Assembly: GCA_949295395.1 (NCBI GenBank)
Contig: CASFLB010000039.1
Span: 1 to 12,830 of the forward strand
DNA from: an uncultured Pseudomonadota bacterium
Lineage (GTDB): Bacteria; Pseudomonadota; Alphaproteobacteria; RF32; CAG-239
Direction of reading: 5' to 3'
DNA: 12,830 bases
The notes under the pieces are model-generated. The model was not told the DNA's origin, searched no databases, and saw only the letters and a program-made list of their open reading frames with translations. This document shows, in pieces, positions 5,770 through 12,830 of this stretch (its first letter is position 1; each line of letters begins with the position of its first letter). The position numbers and the translations under genes were made by a program.

Positions 5770-6426
5770 ATGCGCATACTTCTGATTGAGGACGACCGCC
5801 TGATAGGCGATGGATTGAATGAGGGCTTAAACAGGCTTAGCTTTACGGTCGACTGGTTTAAGACCGGTGACGAGGGCTATGAAGCACTTTTCCAAGCACC
5901 CTACGATGCGGTTGTTCTCGATTTGGGGTTGCCGGACAGAAACGGACTAAGTATCTTAAAAGAATGGCGGCAAAAAAAGAGAAAAGAGCCGGTGCTGATT
6001 TTAACCGCGCAAGGAGATGTCGACCAAAGAGTTATCGGGCTGGATAGCGGTGCCGATGACTATTTGGCAAAGCCTTTTGCCTTGGCCGAGGTCGCCGCAA
6101 GATTAAAGGCTTTGATACGCCGCCGCAATGATAGACTTGAACCGGTTATTAGCTTTAAGAATATTACCTATAATCCGGAAACAAAAACCGTTGAGAATAA
6201 TGGCAAGCCTGTCGTCTTAGCTCCTAAAGAGCTCATGCTTTTAGAAGTTTTGTTGATGAACAAAAACAAGGTTATGACAAAAGAAACTTTGGAAAACAAG
6301 CTTTATTCATGGGATGAAGACGTCCAAAGCAATGCTGTTGAAGTTCATGTCCATCACCTAAGAAAAAAACTTGGAAAAGACATTGTCAAAACCATAAATA
6401 AAGTTGGATATATATTGGAAGATTAA
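5770..6426 (+). CDS. qseB: OmpR/PhoB-family response regulator, QseB/PmrA-like
   Basis: A cytoplasmic DNA-binding regulator phosphorylated by the sensor kinase encoded next to it. Receiver domain, residues 1-118: acidic pocket E7-D8-D9 (ILLIEDD), phospho-acceptor D51 (VVLDLGLPDRNG), switch residue T79 and K101 in the conserved LAKPF. The winged-helix effector spans about 124-216. It has APKELMLLEVLL in the N-terminal part and SNAVEVHVHHLRKKLG as the recognition helix, then a closing hairpin KTINKVGYIL. The 218 residues equal the usual family length. The start follows a weak AAGG in the intergenic gap. The stop TAA overlaps the ATG of the kinase gene by one base, indicating translational coupling. 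A CTTAAG-N5-CTTAAG box upstream of the operon is the expected type of target. QseB and PmrA are close relatives, so the symbol rests largely on the ygiW-qseBC gene order. Confidence 0.9.
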   Translation: MRILLIEDDRLIGDGLNEGLNRLSFTVDWFKTGDEGYEALFQAPYDAVVLDLGLPDRNGLSILKEWRQKKRKEPVLILTAQGDVDQRVIGLDSGADDYLAKPFALAEVAARLKALIRRRNDRLEPVISFKNITYNPETKTVENNGKPVVLAPKELMLLEVLLMNKNKVMTKETLENKLYSWDEDVQSNAVEVHVHHLRKKLGKDIVKTINKVGYILED

Positions 6427-7781
6427 TGAAACAATTCAGCCTAAAGCTCCGATTAATTATATCATTTTTTCTAGTGGCGAGCGGCATATGGGGCGGCTCG
6501 ACGATTTTGTCATGGTATGAGAGTCGGGAATATGTGGATGAGTTTTTTGACACCTATCAGTTATTACTGGCGCGGCAACTATCAACAGCCGATTGGACCA
6601 ATATTAATCCCGGAACTCAAAAACGAGTTAATCATATAATAGAAGAATTAGATGATGATGGCGATGATGAAGATGAATCGCTGGGCTTTGCCGTATTTAA
6701 CAAAGACGGCGAAATGATTTTTAATGACGACGAAGATGGCAAATCATTTGACTATGCGGCACGTGGATCTGGTTTCAAAAATCAACCGGCCGGTTCAAAA
6801 GGAAAATTATGGCGCATTATCTGGGTAAAGAGCATTGATGGTGATTTTACCATTGCGGTAGGGCAAGAGCTGAAATACCGTAAAAAAGCGGCAATTGAGC
6901 TTGTGGAAGAAGCCGTTGTACCATGGCTGGTTGGGTTAATAATCATGCTCGGTGCGATTATTATTTTGGTCAGCCGCGAGTTAAAACCCTTGAAAAAAAT
7001 TGCTCATAATTTGGTAAATAGAAGCCCGAACGATTTTTCTCCGCTTGTAGGCAAAGATGTTCCGCAGGAAATCACGCCGTTAATGGATGCGATTAATAAC
7101 TTATTTGCCCGCATTGATGAAATGCTAAAACGAGAGAGAAGCTTTATCGCAGATTCGGCTCATGAATTAAGAAGCCCGTTGACGGCGCTTAAAGTCCAGC
7201 TTGAAGTGGCTGAATTGGCTTATGATGACAAAGAAGCTCACGCCAAGGCTTTGCATAATGTCGGGCAGGGAATAGAGCGTGCGTCTCGCTTGGTCGAACA
7301 ACTTTTGGCCTTATCAAGATTGGAGTCAAACGGCTTTCAAAGTGATGAAGAAAAAGAGATTTTAGACTGGAAAAAGATAATCGAAACATCTGTTGATGAA
7401 CAAAAAGAAACGGCCAAGAGTAAAGATATTTCAATTGAAACATCTTTATCAGAGCAGGGGCTTATCCCTCAGGGCAAAAGCATGCTGTGGTCTTTATTGA
7501 TGCGCAATTTGCTGGATAACGCCCTTCGTTACAGCGCCAAAGGTTCAACCATAAAAATTGAACTGACGCCAAATGAGTTAAAAGTTTCAAACAATGGTGT
7601 CAGTCTGGATAAAAAGCATTTGAACAGATTAGGTGAACGTTTCTTCCGTCCGGCCGGACAACAAGTCAGCGGCAGTGGACTAGGTCTGTCAATTATTGAA
7701 AAAATCGCAGAGTTGCACCATTGTCGCGCAAATTATGATTGCGTTGATGATACCTTTATTGTCACCATAAGCAGACAATAA
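6426..7781 (+). CDS. qseC: Sensor histidine kinase, QseC-like
   Basis: An inner-membrane sensor with two membrane helices (about 10-29 and 165-183) around a periplasmic part of some 135 residues. That part begins VDEFFDTYQLLLARQL, the pattern of the two-component sensor N-terminal domain in QseC-type kinases. It contains a striking acidic run, EELDDDGDDEDE (73-84), and DDEDG (101-105), possible metal- or cation-sensing sites. The cytoplasmic part has a HAMP-like linker, a HisKA domain with H246 in DSAHELRSPL, the N-box NLLDNALRYS (361-370) and a glycine-rich lid GSGLGLSI (416-422). The G1 box reads VSNNGVSLD instead of the usual D-x-G-x-G; the adenine-contacting Asp is replaced by Asn. The 451 residues are normal for the family. 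The start overlaps the qseB stop (TAATG). The gene ends five bases before the convergent CorC-like gene. Confidence 0.88.
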   Translation: MKQFSLKLRLIISFFLVASGIWGGSTILSWYESREYVDEFFDTYQLLLARQLSTADWTNINPGTQKRVNHIIEELDDDGDDEDESLGFAVFNKDGEMIFNDDEDGKSFDYAARGSGFKNQPAGSKGKLWRIIWVKSIDGDFTIAVGQELKYRKKAAIELVEEAVVPWLVGLIIMLGAIIILVSRELKPLKKIAHNLVNRSPNDFSPLVGKDVPQEITPLMDAINNLFARIDEMLKRERSFIADSAHELRSPLTALKVQLEVAELAYDDKEAHAKALHNVGQGIERASRLVEQLLALSRLESNGFQSDEEKEILDWKKIIETSVDEQKETAKSKDISIETSLSEQGLIPQGKSMLWSLLMRNLLDNALRYSAKGSTIKIELTPNELKVSNNGVSLDKKHLNRLGERFFRPAGQQVSGSGLGLSIIEKIAELHHCRANYDCVDDTFIVTISRQ

Positions 7782-7786
7782 AAAAG

Positions 7787-9097
7787 CTAAGCGCGAACAG
7801 AAACGACAGCTTCCTCAATCTTGCGTTTTTTTACTTTGGTAACCTTAATCGAAAGATTGTTATAGCTCAGAGAAACATTATCTTTTTCACTGGGAATATA
7901 TCCGAGTTGGGAAAGAATAAATCCGCCAAACGTATCAAAGCTATCACCATCAAAAGAGACGCCAAGCGCCTTCTCAACATCTTCAATGGCTGCTTCGCCT
8001 TTAATTTTCCAATTTTGACCTTTTGTTTTTTTGATAAGCGGGGTTGAAGGCAATTGCGCCACATCATCTTCTAGTTCACCGACAATTTCTTCAAGCAAGT
8101 CATTCATGGTAACAATCCCCTCCAAGCTGCCATATTCATCGACCACGGCAGCAAAATGATTGCGGCTTTTTTGCATGGTTTTGAACAGATTGTCGATATA
8201 CATGGTTGTCGGCACAAATTGAATGGGCTTTATTGCTTTTTTAATAAGGTTATTCGGATCAGATTTGTATTTGAAATAGTCTTTAAGACGCAGGGTGCCG
8301 ATAACATTATCCGGATCATCTTGATAAACAGGATAAACGGAATAACGTGTTTTAATCATAATTTTTTCCCAATGAGCTGGGGTGTCATTAATATCCAGAA
8401 AAACAACTTTGGTACGGTGGGTCATGACATCTTCAGCCGTCTTTTCATCAAACTCAAAGACGTTGTTGATAAGGATTTTTTCATCATGGTCAATAGTGCC
8501 TTCCTCAGTACCGACATCAATCATAATGCGAATTTCTTCTTCGGTAACTTTATCATCTTTCTCTTCGGGATTCATGCCAATAAGGCGCAAAACGGTATTG
8601 GTCGAGAATGTCAAAAACCAAACGAGCGGCGCAAACAACTTGGCAATCACATAAATCAGAGCTGACATGGAAAGCCCGATTTTTTCGGCATAACGCATGG
8701 CAATACGTTTTGGTACAAGCTCACCAAGAATAAGTGTGGCATAGGAGAGAACAAGAGTAATACCGATAACCGCCAAAACATCAAGCTTTTTCGGAGAAAG
8801 GGTAACGCCGAGAGAAATCAGCCAGTCCACGGTTTTATCCGAGAAGTTATCGGCGGCAAACGCACTACCCAAAAATCCGGCAAGCGTGATACCGACTTGG
8901 ATGGTGGCCAAAAACTTTGCCGGCTGCTGGGTGAGGGAGTAAAGACGGGCGGCTTTTTTGTTGCCACCTTCAGCCATTCGTTTAAGCTTGTTGTCATTAA
9001 TTGAGATAACCGCAATTTCGGCGCAAGCAAATAAGGCGTTAAGAAAAATCAGAAAAAGTTGAAATAGCAACAATTCAGTAATCGTAAAATCAGACAT
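7787..9097 (-). CDS. CNNM/CorC-HlyC family membrane protein (DUF21, CBS pair)
   Basis: Domain order is that of the widespread 'hemolysin C' or CNNM-type transporters, implicated in Mg2+ (or Co2+) efflux or polyamine handling. The DUF21 membrane domain (about 1-175) has ALFACAEIAVISI in the first helix, FLATIQVGITLAGFLGSAFA and the signature LILGELVPKRIA (122-133). A CBS pair follows at about 218-340, with TAEDVMTHRTKVVFL, RYSVYPVY, VVDEYGSLEGIVTMNDLLEE and IVGELEDD. Last is a CorC/HlyC C-terminal domain (about 355-430; GDSFDTFGGFILSQLGYIP). The 436 residues match the family. The ATG at 9097 is preceded by GAGGG at four bases. The gene is convergent with qseC, five bases away, and divergent from the ABC exporter. 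True hemolytic activity is not implied. I leave the symbol blank because paralogs cannot be told apart here. Confidence 0.92.
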   Translation of the reverse strand: MSDFTITELLLFQLFLIFLNALFACAEIAVISINDNKLKRMAEGGNKKAARLYSLTQQPAKFLATIQVGITLAGFLGSAFAADNFSDKTVDWLISLGVTLSPKKLDVLAVIGITLVLSYATLILGELVPKRIAMRYAEKIGLSMSALIYVIAKLFAPLVWFLTFSTNTVLRLIGMNPEEKDDKVTEEEIRIMIDVGTEEGTIDHDEKILINNVFEFDEKTAEDVMTHRTKVVFLDINDTPAHWEKIMIKTRYSVYPVYQDDPDNVIGTLRLKDYFKYKSDPNNLIKKAIKPIQFVPTTMYIDNLFKTMQKSRNHFAAVVDEYGSLEGIVTMNDLLEEIVGELEDDVAQLPSTPLIKKTKGQNWKIKGEAAIEDVEKALGVSFDGDSFDTFGGFILSQLGYIPSEKDNVSLSYNNLSIKVTKVKKRKIEEAVVSVRA

Positions 9098-9169
9098 TTA
9101 TCCCTCAAATATAAATAAAACTATCAACATAATAAAATAGATTATTAAAATTTTTCTTAAAATTAAAAA

Positions 9170-9198
9170 TTGCAAGCAGATAAAAAATATGGTACTAT
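9170..9198 (+). promoter_or_regulatory. Predicted sigma-70-type promoter of the ABC exporter operon
   Basis: TTGCAA (9170-9175) and TACTAT (9193-9198) are 17 bases apart, and the first ABC gene starts 37 bases after the -10. The remainder of the 137-bp divergent region is very AT-rich. I see no confident promoter for the leftward CorC-like gene. Confidence 0.6.
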
Positions 9199-9234
9199 GG
9201 CGGAAAAATAACAAAATAAAAGGCTAAGCAGAAT

Positions 9235-10995
9235 ATGAAACCTTTTCCCTCCAGTCCGTTTCTTTTGTTGTATGAATACGCCAAGAGAAATTTGCCATTA
9301 TTTTTATTGATTGCCTTGATGTATATTGCCAGTGCTTTGGCAGAAAAACTTGTTCCTTATTATTTTTCAAAATTGGTGGACTTGTTTTCGGGTGGGGCGC
9401 AATATGAGGTGATTAAAGACAGCATTTTTTATTATGTTGTTATGATCGTTCTTTCCGGCATCTGCGCAGTCGCATTAGACTTAGGCGGCATGACTGCGTC
9501 GGATGTTTATTTTTGCCCAAAGGTATATAAGCAACTCGGATTAGATACGTTTGATTATTTGAATCATCATTCAATAGAGTATTTTGCCGACAATCAGGCC
9601 GGAGCTTTGGCCAATAATCAGCGAGAAATAATGGATACGAGCTATTTTTACAGCGGTATGCTTTATTTCTTGGTGGGCTTGAGCGGTATTGTTGTTTCCT
9701 TGATAATGTTGTTTCAGGTTAATGTGACTTATGGTCTGGTGTTATTGGGGGCGATTTTGTTTTCGATTTTTGTTTTGCGTTATCCGTCGGAATACTTGAA
9801 AAAATATCGTTCCGAGATGGTCAAAATGCGGAGCAAAATTTCGGGTAATTTGATTGACGCAATGCAGAATAACTTTTTCGTGAAAATCTTCGGGCGCTAT
9901 GATTATGAGAGTCGCCGCGCTAAGCGTTTGATGGAAGAAGAAGGCAAGGTAATAGAGCGCTCGGTCAGAGTTGAAACCGGCATGAGCGAGGGCGAAAAAC
10001 TTTATTTTGATGTTTTCACGCTAGTATTTTGGCTTTATGGCATTTATTTGTGGAAAGAGGGCCAAGCAACCGGAGGTGAGGTTGTTTTGATTTTAATGCT
10101 GATTGGGAGTTTAGGCCGTAGCGTGTCTTTCATTTTGCACCGCTGGGTGATATTTAGCGGTTATGTTTCAGAGATAAGGACAAATTTAGTTCCCTTTGCC
10201 ACCCCGCATGATTTAACGGATAAAAAAGACGCTACGAAGCTAAAAGTTACGGACGGAAAAATAGAATTAAGAAATGTAAATTTTGCTTATAAAGACGGCA
10301 AGCCTGTGTTTAAGAATTTTAACCTAAAAATTCCAGCTGGGCAAAAAATCGGTATTGTCGGCATGTCGGGCGGCGGCAAGTCAACCTTGATAAAACTGCT
10401 GCAACGCTTTTATGACGTGACTGGAGGCGAGATAAAAATTGATGACCAAAACATCAAAGATGTCACGCAAGAGAGCCTGCATAAAGCCATTAGCTATATT
10501 CCCCAAAGCAATCAGATGTTGGAAAGAACGATTGGCGAAAATATCGCCTACGGTCGCCCCAATGCTACCAAAGAAGAGATTGAAAAAGCAGCTAAAGACG
10601 CTTTTGCCGATGAGTTTATTCATGAGCTGCCGAATGGCTATAAAACGATTTTGAACGCGCAGAATCAACTTTCGGGCGGACAACTGCAACGCTTGTCGAT
10701 TGCAAGGGCGATTTTAAAAGATTCTCCGATATTGCTATTGGATGAAGCGACATCGGCCTTAGATAGTGAATCGGAGTTTTATATCCAAAAGGCGATTGAA
10801 AATGTTATTCAGGATAAAACTGTTTTGGTTGTCGCCCACAGACTGTCAACTTTGAAAAATATGGATAGAATAATTGTGATAGAAAAGGGCAAAATTGTCG
10901 AAGACGGTACGTTGAATGAGCTAATAGCCAAGAAAGGCAAGTTCTATAAGTATTGGAAATTGCAAAAGCAAAAAGGAGGCAAAAATGAAGGATAA
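9235..10995 (+). CDS. ABC exporter half-transporter, first subunit
   Basis: A fused membrane-plus-ATPase half-transporter of the exporter (MsbA/multidrug) class. Residues about 15-315 hold six membrane helices. The nucleotide-binding domain follows from about 341: A-loop Tyr in FAYKDG, Walker A GMSGGGKST (376-384), Q-loop Q424, signature LSGGQLQR (479-486), Walker B ILLLDE (499-504), SALD, and H-loop H535 in VVAHRLSTL. All catalytic residues are present. Unusually, the stretch before the signature reads TILNAQNQ where exporters normally have a T-x-VGE-x-G X-loop, and it is one residue shorter than in the partner. A weak AAAGG lies 11 bases before the ATG. The last 11 bases overlap the second subunit gene, so the two products probably form a heterodimer. 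The cargo (lipid, drug or peptide) cannot be told. Confidence 0.9.
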   Translation: MKPFPSSPFLLLYEYAKRNLPLFLLIALMYIASALAEKLVPYYFSKLVDLFSGGAQYEVIKDSIFYYVVMIVLSGICAVALDLGGMTASDVYFCPKVYKQLGLDTFDYLNHHSIEYFADNQAGALANNQREIMDTSYFYSGMLYFLVGLSGIVVSLIMLFQVNVTYGLVLLGAILFSIFVLRYPSEYLKKYRSEMVKMRSKISGNLIDAMQNNFFVKIFGRYDYESRRAKRLMEEEGKVIERSVRVETGMSEGEKLYFDVFTLVFWLYGIYLWKEGQATGGEVVLILMLIGSLGRSVSFILHRWVIFSGYVSEIRTNLVPFATPHDLTDKKDATKLKVTDGKIELRNVNFAYKDGKPVFKNFNLKIPAGQKIGIVGMSGGGKSTLIKLLQRFYDVTGGEIKIDDQNIKDVTQESLHKAISYIPQSNQMLERTIGENIAYGRPNATKEEIEKAAKDAFADEFIHELPNGYKTILNAQNQLSGGQLQRLSIARAILKDSPILLLDEATSALDSESEFYIQKAIENVIQDKTVLVVAHRLSTLKNMDRIIVIEKGKIVEDGTLNELIAKKGKFYKYWKLQKQKGGKNEG

Positions 10996-12730
10996 TAAAA
11001 CCAATATTGTCTGGACTTATGCCAAAAAGCACTATCACGGTCGCTGGAAATATGTGGCGGTACTGCTTTTGCTCTTGCCGATTGGTCCGTTTTTGATGCA
11101 GTTAATCTCTTGGTATTTTGCACAAGCCGTAACGTTGGTGACAGATACCGCCAACCGCGCGGAAGTTTGGCAAGAGATAAAAAAGATTTGCATATTAGTC
11201 CTAATTCTTACGATTGTTGCAAGAGCTTTGGGCTACTTCAACATGATGTTTATGCAGAAAAAATTATTGATTCCTTTAGGCATAGACATCAGGCAGGATT
11301 TGTTTGATAAAACACTGCCGCGCGACAGCCGCTTTTGGAGCCGCAATGCCGCAGGTTCGGTTTGGGGCAGAATAGAAACCGTCCGCCGCTGTTTGGGCGC
11401 TCAGTCCATGATTGGCACAATCTTATTTGAGGGATATATTCCGATTTGTATGTGGCTGGTGGTCATAGGCTTTATTTTTAAGATAAACACCGGCTTGGGG
11501 CTTTATTGCGTTGCGGCGTTTTTTGCACTGACTTTTTGCTTTTATAAAATTTCGGGTAATGTCAAACGCGCCTCGGCCCAGCAAGAGATTTTTGTTCATA
11601 AGACAAATGGCAAAATCGTCAATATGATACAAAATCATTTTTTGTTAAAGATTTTCGGCAGTTTAAAAAGAGAAGAGGAAAAGTTAAACAAAAATCTGGA
11701 TACGGTTATCAAATCCATGAAGAAAAACCGTGGGTTAAGATATAAAAATCAAGCGGTACATGAGGCTTTTTCCATGTTGTTTACCACGAGTGTGATTATT
11801 TATGCGATTATCTTGTGGGTAAAACAAATTATCACGGTCGGTGATGTGGTTTACATTTTGACCTCCGTAACCTCGCTGGCCAATAATTTGGGAATGATGA
11901 TGGATGTTATCCAGTTTGTTCGTTCGCAGTATTATAAAGTCAAATCGGCGCTTAATCTCTTAGATGTTGAAGCAGAAAAGAAGGTTAGGGAGCAAAAGCT
12001 GAATGTGAATAAAGGCGAGATTGAGATAAAGAATTTGCATTATGCATATCGTGACGGACAAACCGCGATTAAGGATGTCAGCCTAAAGATTAGGGCAGGG
12101 GAAAAGATTGGCATTGTCGGCATGTCGGGCGGCGGCAAAACCACCTTGCTTCATTTGTTGCAACGCTTTATTGAACCACCGAAAGGAACGATTTTTATTG
12201 ATAATCAAGATATCAGCGCAGTTAAGGAAGATAGCCTTCATCAGGCGATTGCCTTCATTCCGCAAGACACCTCTTTGTTCCACCGGAGCATTGGTGAAAA
12301 TATCCATTACGGAGATATCAAAGCCCCCAAAAAAGAGATAAAGACCGCCGCGCAAAAGGCTTATGCCGATAAATTTATTGAGGACTATCCTAAAGGCTAT
12401 GAAACCAAAGTCGGCGATAAAGGTGTCAAACTTTCGGGCGGACAACGACAGAGAATAGGCATCGCCCGAGCAATTTTGAAAAATGCGCCGATATTATTGC
12501 TGGATGAGGCGACCTCGGCACTTGATAGTGAGTCAGAATTTTATATTCAAAAGAGCTTGGAAAAGCTAATTAAAAAGAAGACGGTTATCGCTGTAGCGCA
12601 TCGCTTATCGACCTTACGCAATATGGATAGAATTATCGTTATGGAAAAAGGCGAGATAATTGAAGAGGGCTCGCCCGATGAATTGCTGAAAAATCAGGGC
12701 AAATACGCCACGCTTTGGAACTTACAATAA
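10985..12730 (+). CDS. ABC exporter half-transporter, second subunit
   Basis: The partner half of the exporter, 581 residues. The membrane domain spans about 20-320. The ATPase domain starts near 344, with LHYAYRDG, Walker A GMSGGGKTT (379-387), Q-loop Q427 in IPQDTS, a normal X-loop YETKVGDKG (472-480), signature LSGGQRQR (483-490), Walker B ILLLDE (503-508) and H539 in AVAHRLSTL. All ATPase motifs are canonical. A strong Shine-Dalgarno (AAAAGGAGG) lies inside the end of the first gene, four bases before the ATG. The 11-base overlap points to coupled translation and balanced heterodimer formation. The two ATPase domains share a 26-nt identical stretch over Walker A, a sign of an old tandem duplication or strong selection. 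A terminator follows the stop by 16 bases. The substrate is unknown; no membrane-fusion or outer-membrane partner is encoded here. Confidence 0.9.
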   Translation: MKDNKTNIVWTYAKKHYHGRWKYVAVLLLLLPIGPFLMQLISWYFAQAVTLVTDTANRAEVWQEIKKICILVLILTIVARALGYFNMMFMQKKLLIPLGIDIRQDLFDKTLPRDSRFWSRNAAGSVWGRIETVRRCLGAQSMIGTILFEGYIPICMWLVVIGFIFKINTGLGLYCVAAFFALTFCFYKISGNVKRASAQQEIFVHKTNGKIVNMIQNHFLLKIFGSLKREEEKLNKNLDTVIKSMKKNRGLRYKNQAVHEAFSMLFTTSVIIYAIILWVKQIITVGDVVYILTSVTSLANNLGMMMDVIQFVRSQYYKVKSALNLLDVEAEKKVREQKLNVNKGEIEIKNLHYAYRDGQTAIKDVSLKIRAGEKIGIVGMSGGGKTTLLHLLQRFIEPPKGTIFIDNQDISAVKEDSLHQAIAFIPQDTSLFHRSIGENIHYGDIKAPKKEIKTAAQKAYADKFIEDYPKGYETKVGDKGVKLSGGQRQRIGIARAILKNAPILLLDEATSALDSESEFYIQKSLEKLIKKKTVIAVAHRLSTLRNMDRIIVMEKGEIIEEGSPDELLKNQGKYATLWNLQ

Positions 12731-12746
12731 TAGCCCCCACAAAAAC

Positions 12747-12785
12747 AAAGAACTGTTTTCTAACCGAGAGAACAGTTCTTTATTT
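12747..12785. terminator. Strong hairpin terminator, probably bidirectional
   Basis: A 15-bp stem (12747-12761 with 12767-12781, one T-G wobble; AAAGAACTGTTTTCT against AGAGAACAGTTCTTT) encloses the 5-base loop AACCG. T-rich sequence follows on the plus strand (TTTATTTT) and T residues on the minus strand after the opposite arm. It lies between the convergent ABC operon and an outer-membrane protein gene and could end both transcripts. Confidence 0.88.
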
Positions 12786-12802
12786 TGGCAGATACCGTTG
12801 GA

Positions 12803-12830
12803 TTAAAAAGCGTAATTCAAACCGGCATTA
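12803..12830 (-). CDS. C-terminal end of a probable outer-membrane beta-barrel protein (partial)
   Basis: Reading leftward from the window edge, eight codons and a TAA stop are visible: NAGLNYAF. A C-terminal Phe with Tyr at -3 and Leu at -5 is the beta-signal that the BAM machinery recognises in outer-membrane barrels such as porins and OmpA/Opa-like proteins. A hairpin terminator lies directly after the stop, which supports this being a real gene end. With only eight residues visible, the identification is tentative. Confidence 0.45.

Noticed and set aside
8156..8665. 169-aa open frame on the plus strand
   Set aside because: It lies entirely inside the CorC/HlyC-family gene on the opposite strand, whose domain structure is unmistakable. 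The frame is a shadow of that coding bias.
9098..9234. Leftward promoter for the CorC-like gene
   Set aside because: Several weak -10 and -35 look-alikes occur in this very AT-rich stretch, but none combines both with good spacing, so I did not annotate one.
1..12830. CRISPR arrays, tRNA or rRNA genes, transposases or attachment sites
   Set aside because: I saw no regularly spaced repeats, no tRNA-like cloverleaf segments, no transposase motifs and no convincing flanking direct repeats in the window.

Overview
The window looks like a chromosomal segment of an AT-rich Gram-negative bacterium. The evidence is a YgiW-type exported BOF protein in front of a QseB/QseC-like two-component pair, a MurQ etherase for peptidoglycan recycling, and at the right edge the last eight codons of what looks like an outer-membrane beta-barrel protein ending in Phe. 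A proteobacterium is the natural reading. A low-GC alphaproteobacterial lineage is a guess that these bases cannot prove. The genetic code is standard (TGA, TAG and TAA are all used as stops).

Left part (1-3525), accessory in character. A leftward operon starts with an XRE-type regulator (2073 to 1354). It continues with a 289-aa protein that resembles phage virion-associated proteins (1294 to 425), a 96-aa three-helix membrane protein (401 to 111) and the N-terminus of a further small membrane protein (97 to the edge). A 371-aa, highly charged, helical protein of unknown family is transcribed in the opposite direction from a good sigma-70-like promoter. The 205-bp divergent region holds two promoters and several inverted repeats that could be operators. 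Just behind the 371-aa gene, a different frame stays open with a plausible protein tail. It is either the remnant of another gene or a frameshifted extension.

Middle part (3526-9097), core-like. murQ stands alone on the minus strand. Upstream of it, behind a hairpin terminator, is a gene for a membrane-anchored 212-aa extracytoplasmic protein. Diverging from that gene is the ygiW-qseB-qseC operon. Between the two lies a 17-bp direct repeat, CTTAAG-N5-CTTAAG, which fits the published binding pattern of PmrA/QseB-type regulators and suggests autoregulation, possibly in both directions. Convergent with qseC is a CNNM/CorC-HlyC family membrane protein (DUF21, two CBS domains, C-terminal CorC domain).

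Right part (9235-12830). Two overlapping genes encode the halves of a heterodimeric ABC exporter. They are driven by a clear promoter and closed by a strong hairpin terminator, which also separates them from a convergent outer-membrane protein gene. Both halves keep all ATP-binding and hydrolysis motifs, but the first has lost the X-loop sequence in front of its signature motif.

I did not find an unmistakable new defence or mobile system. The most promising undescribed unit is the left accessory cluster (XRE regulator, phage-like protein, small membrane proteins and the divergent 371-aa orphan). The best-supported regulatory observation is the PmrA/QseB-type box.
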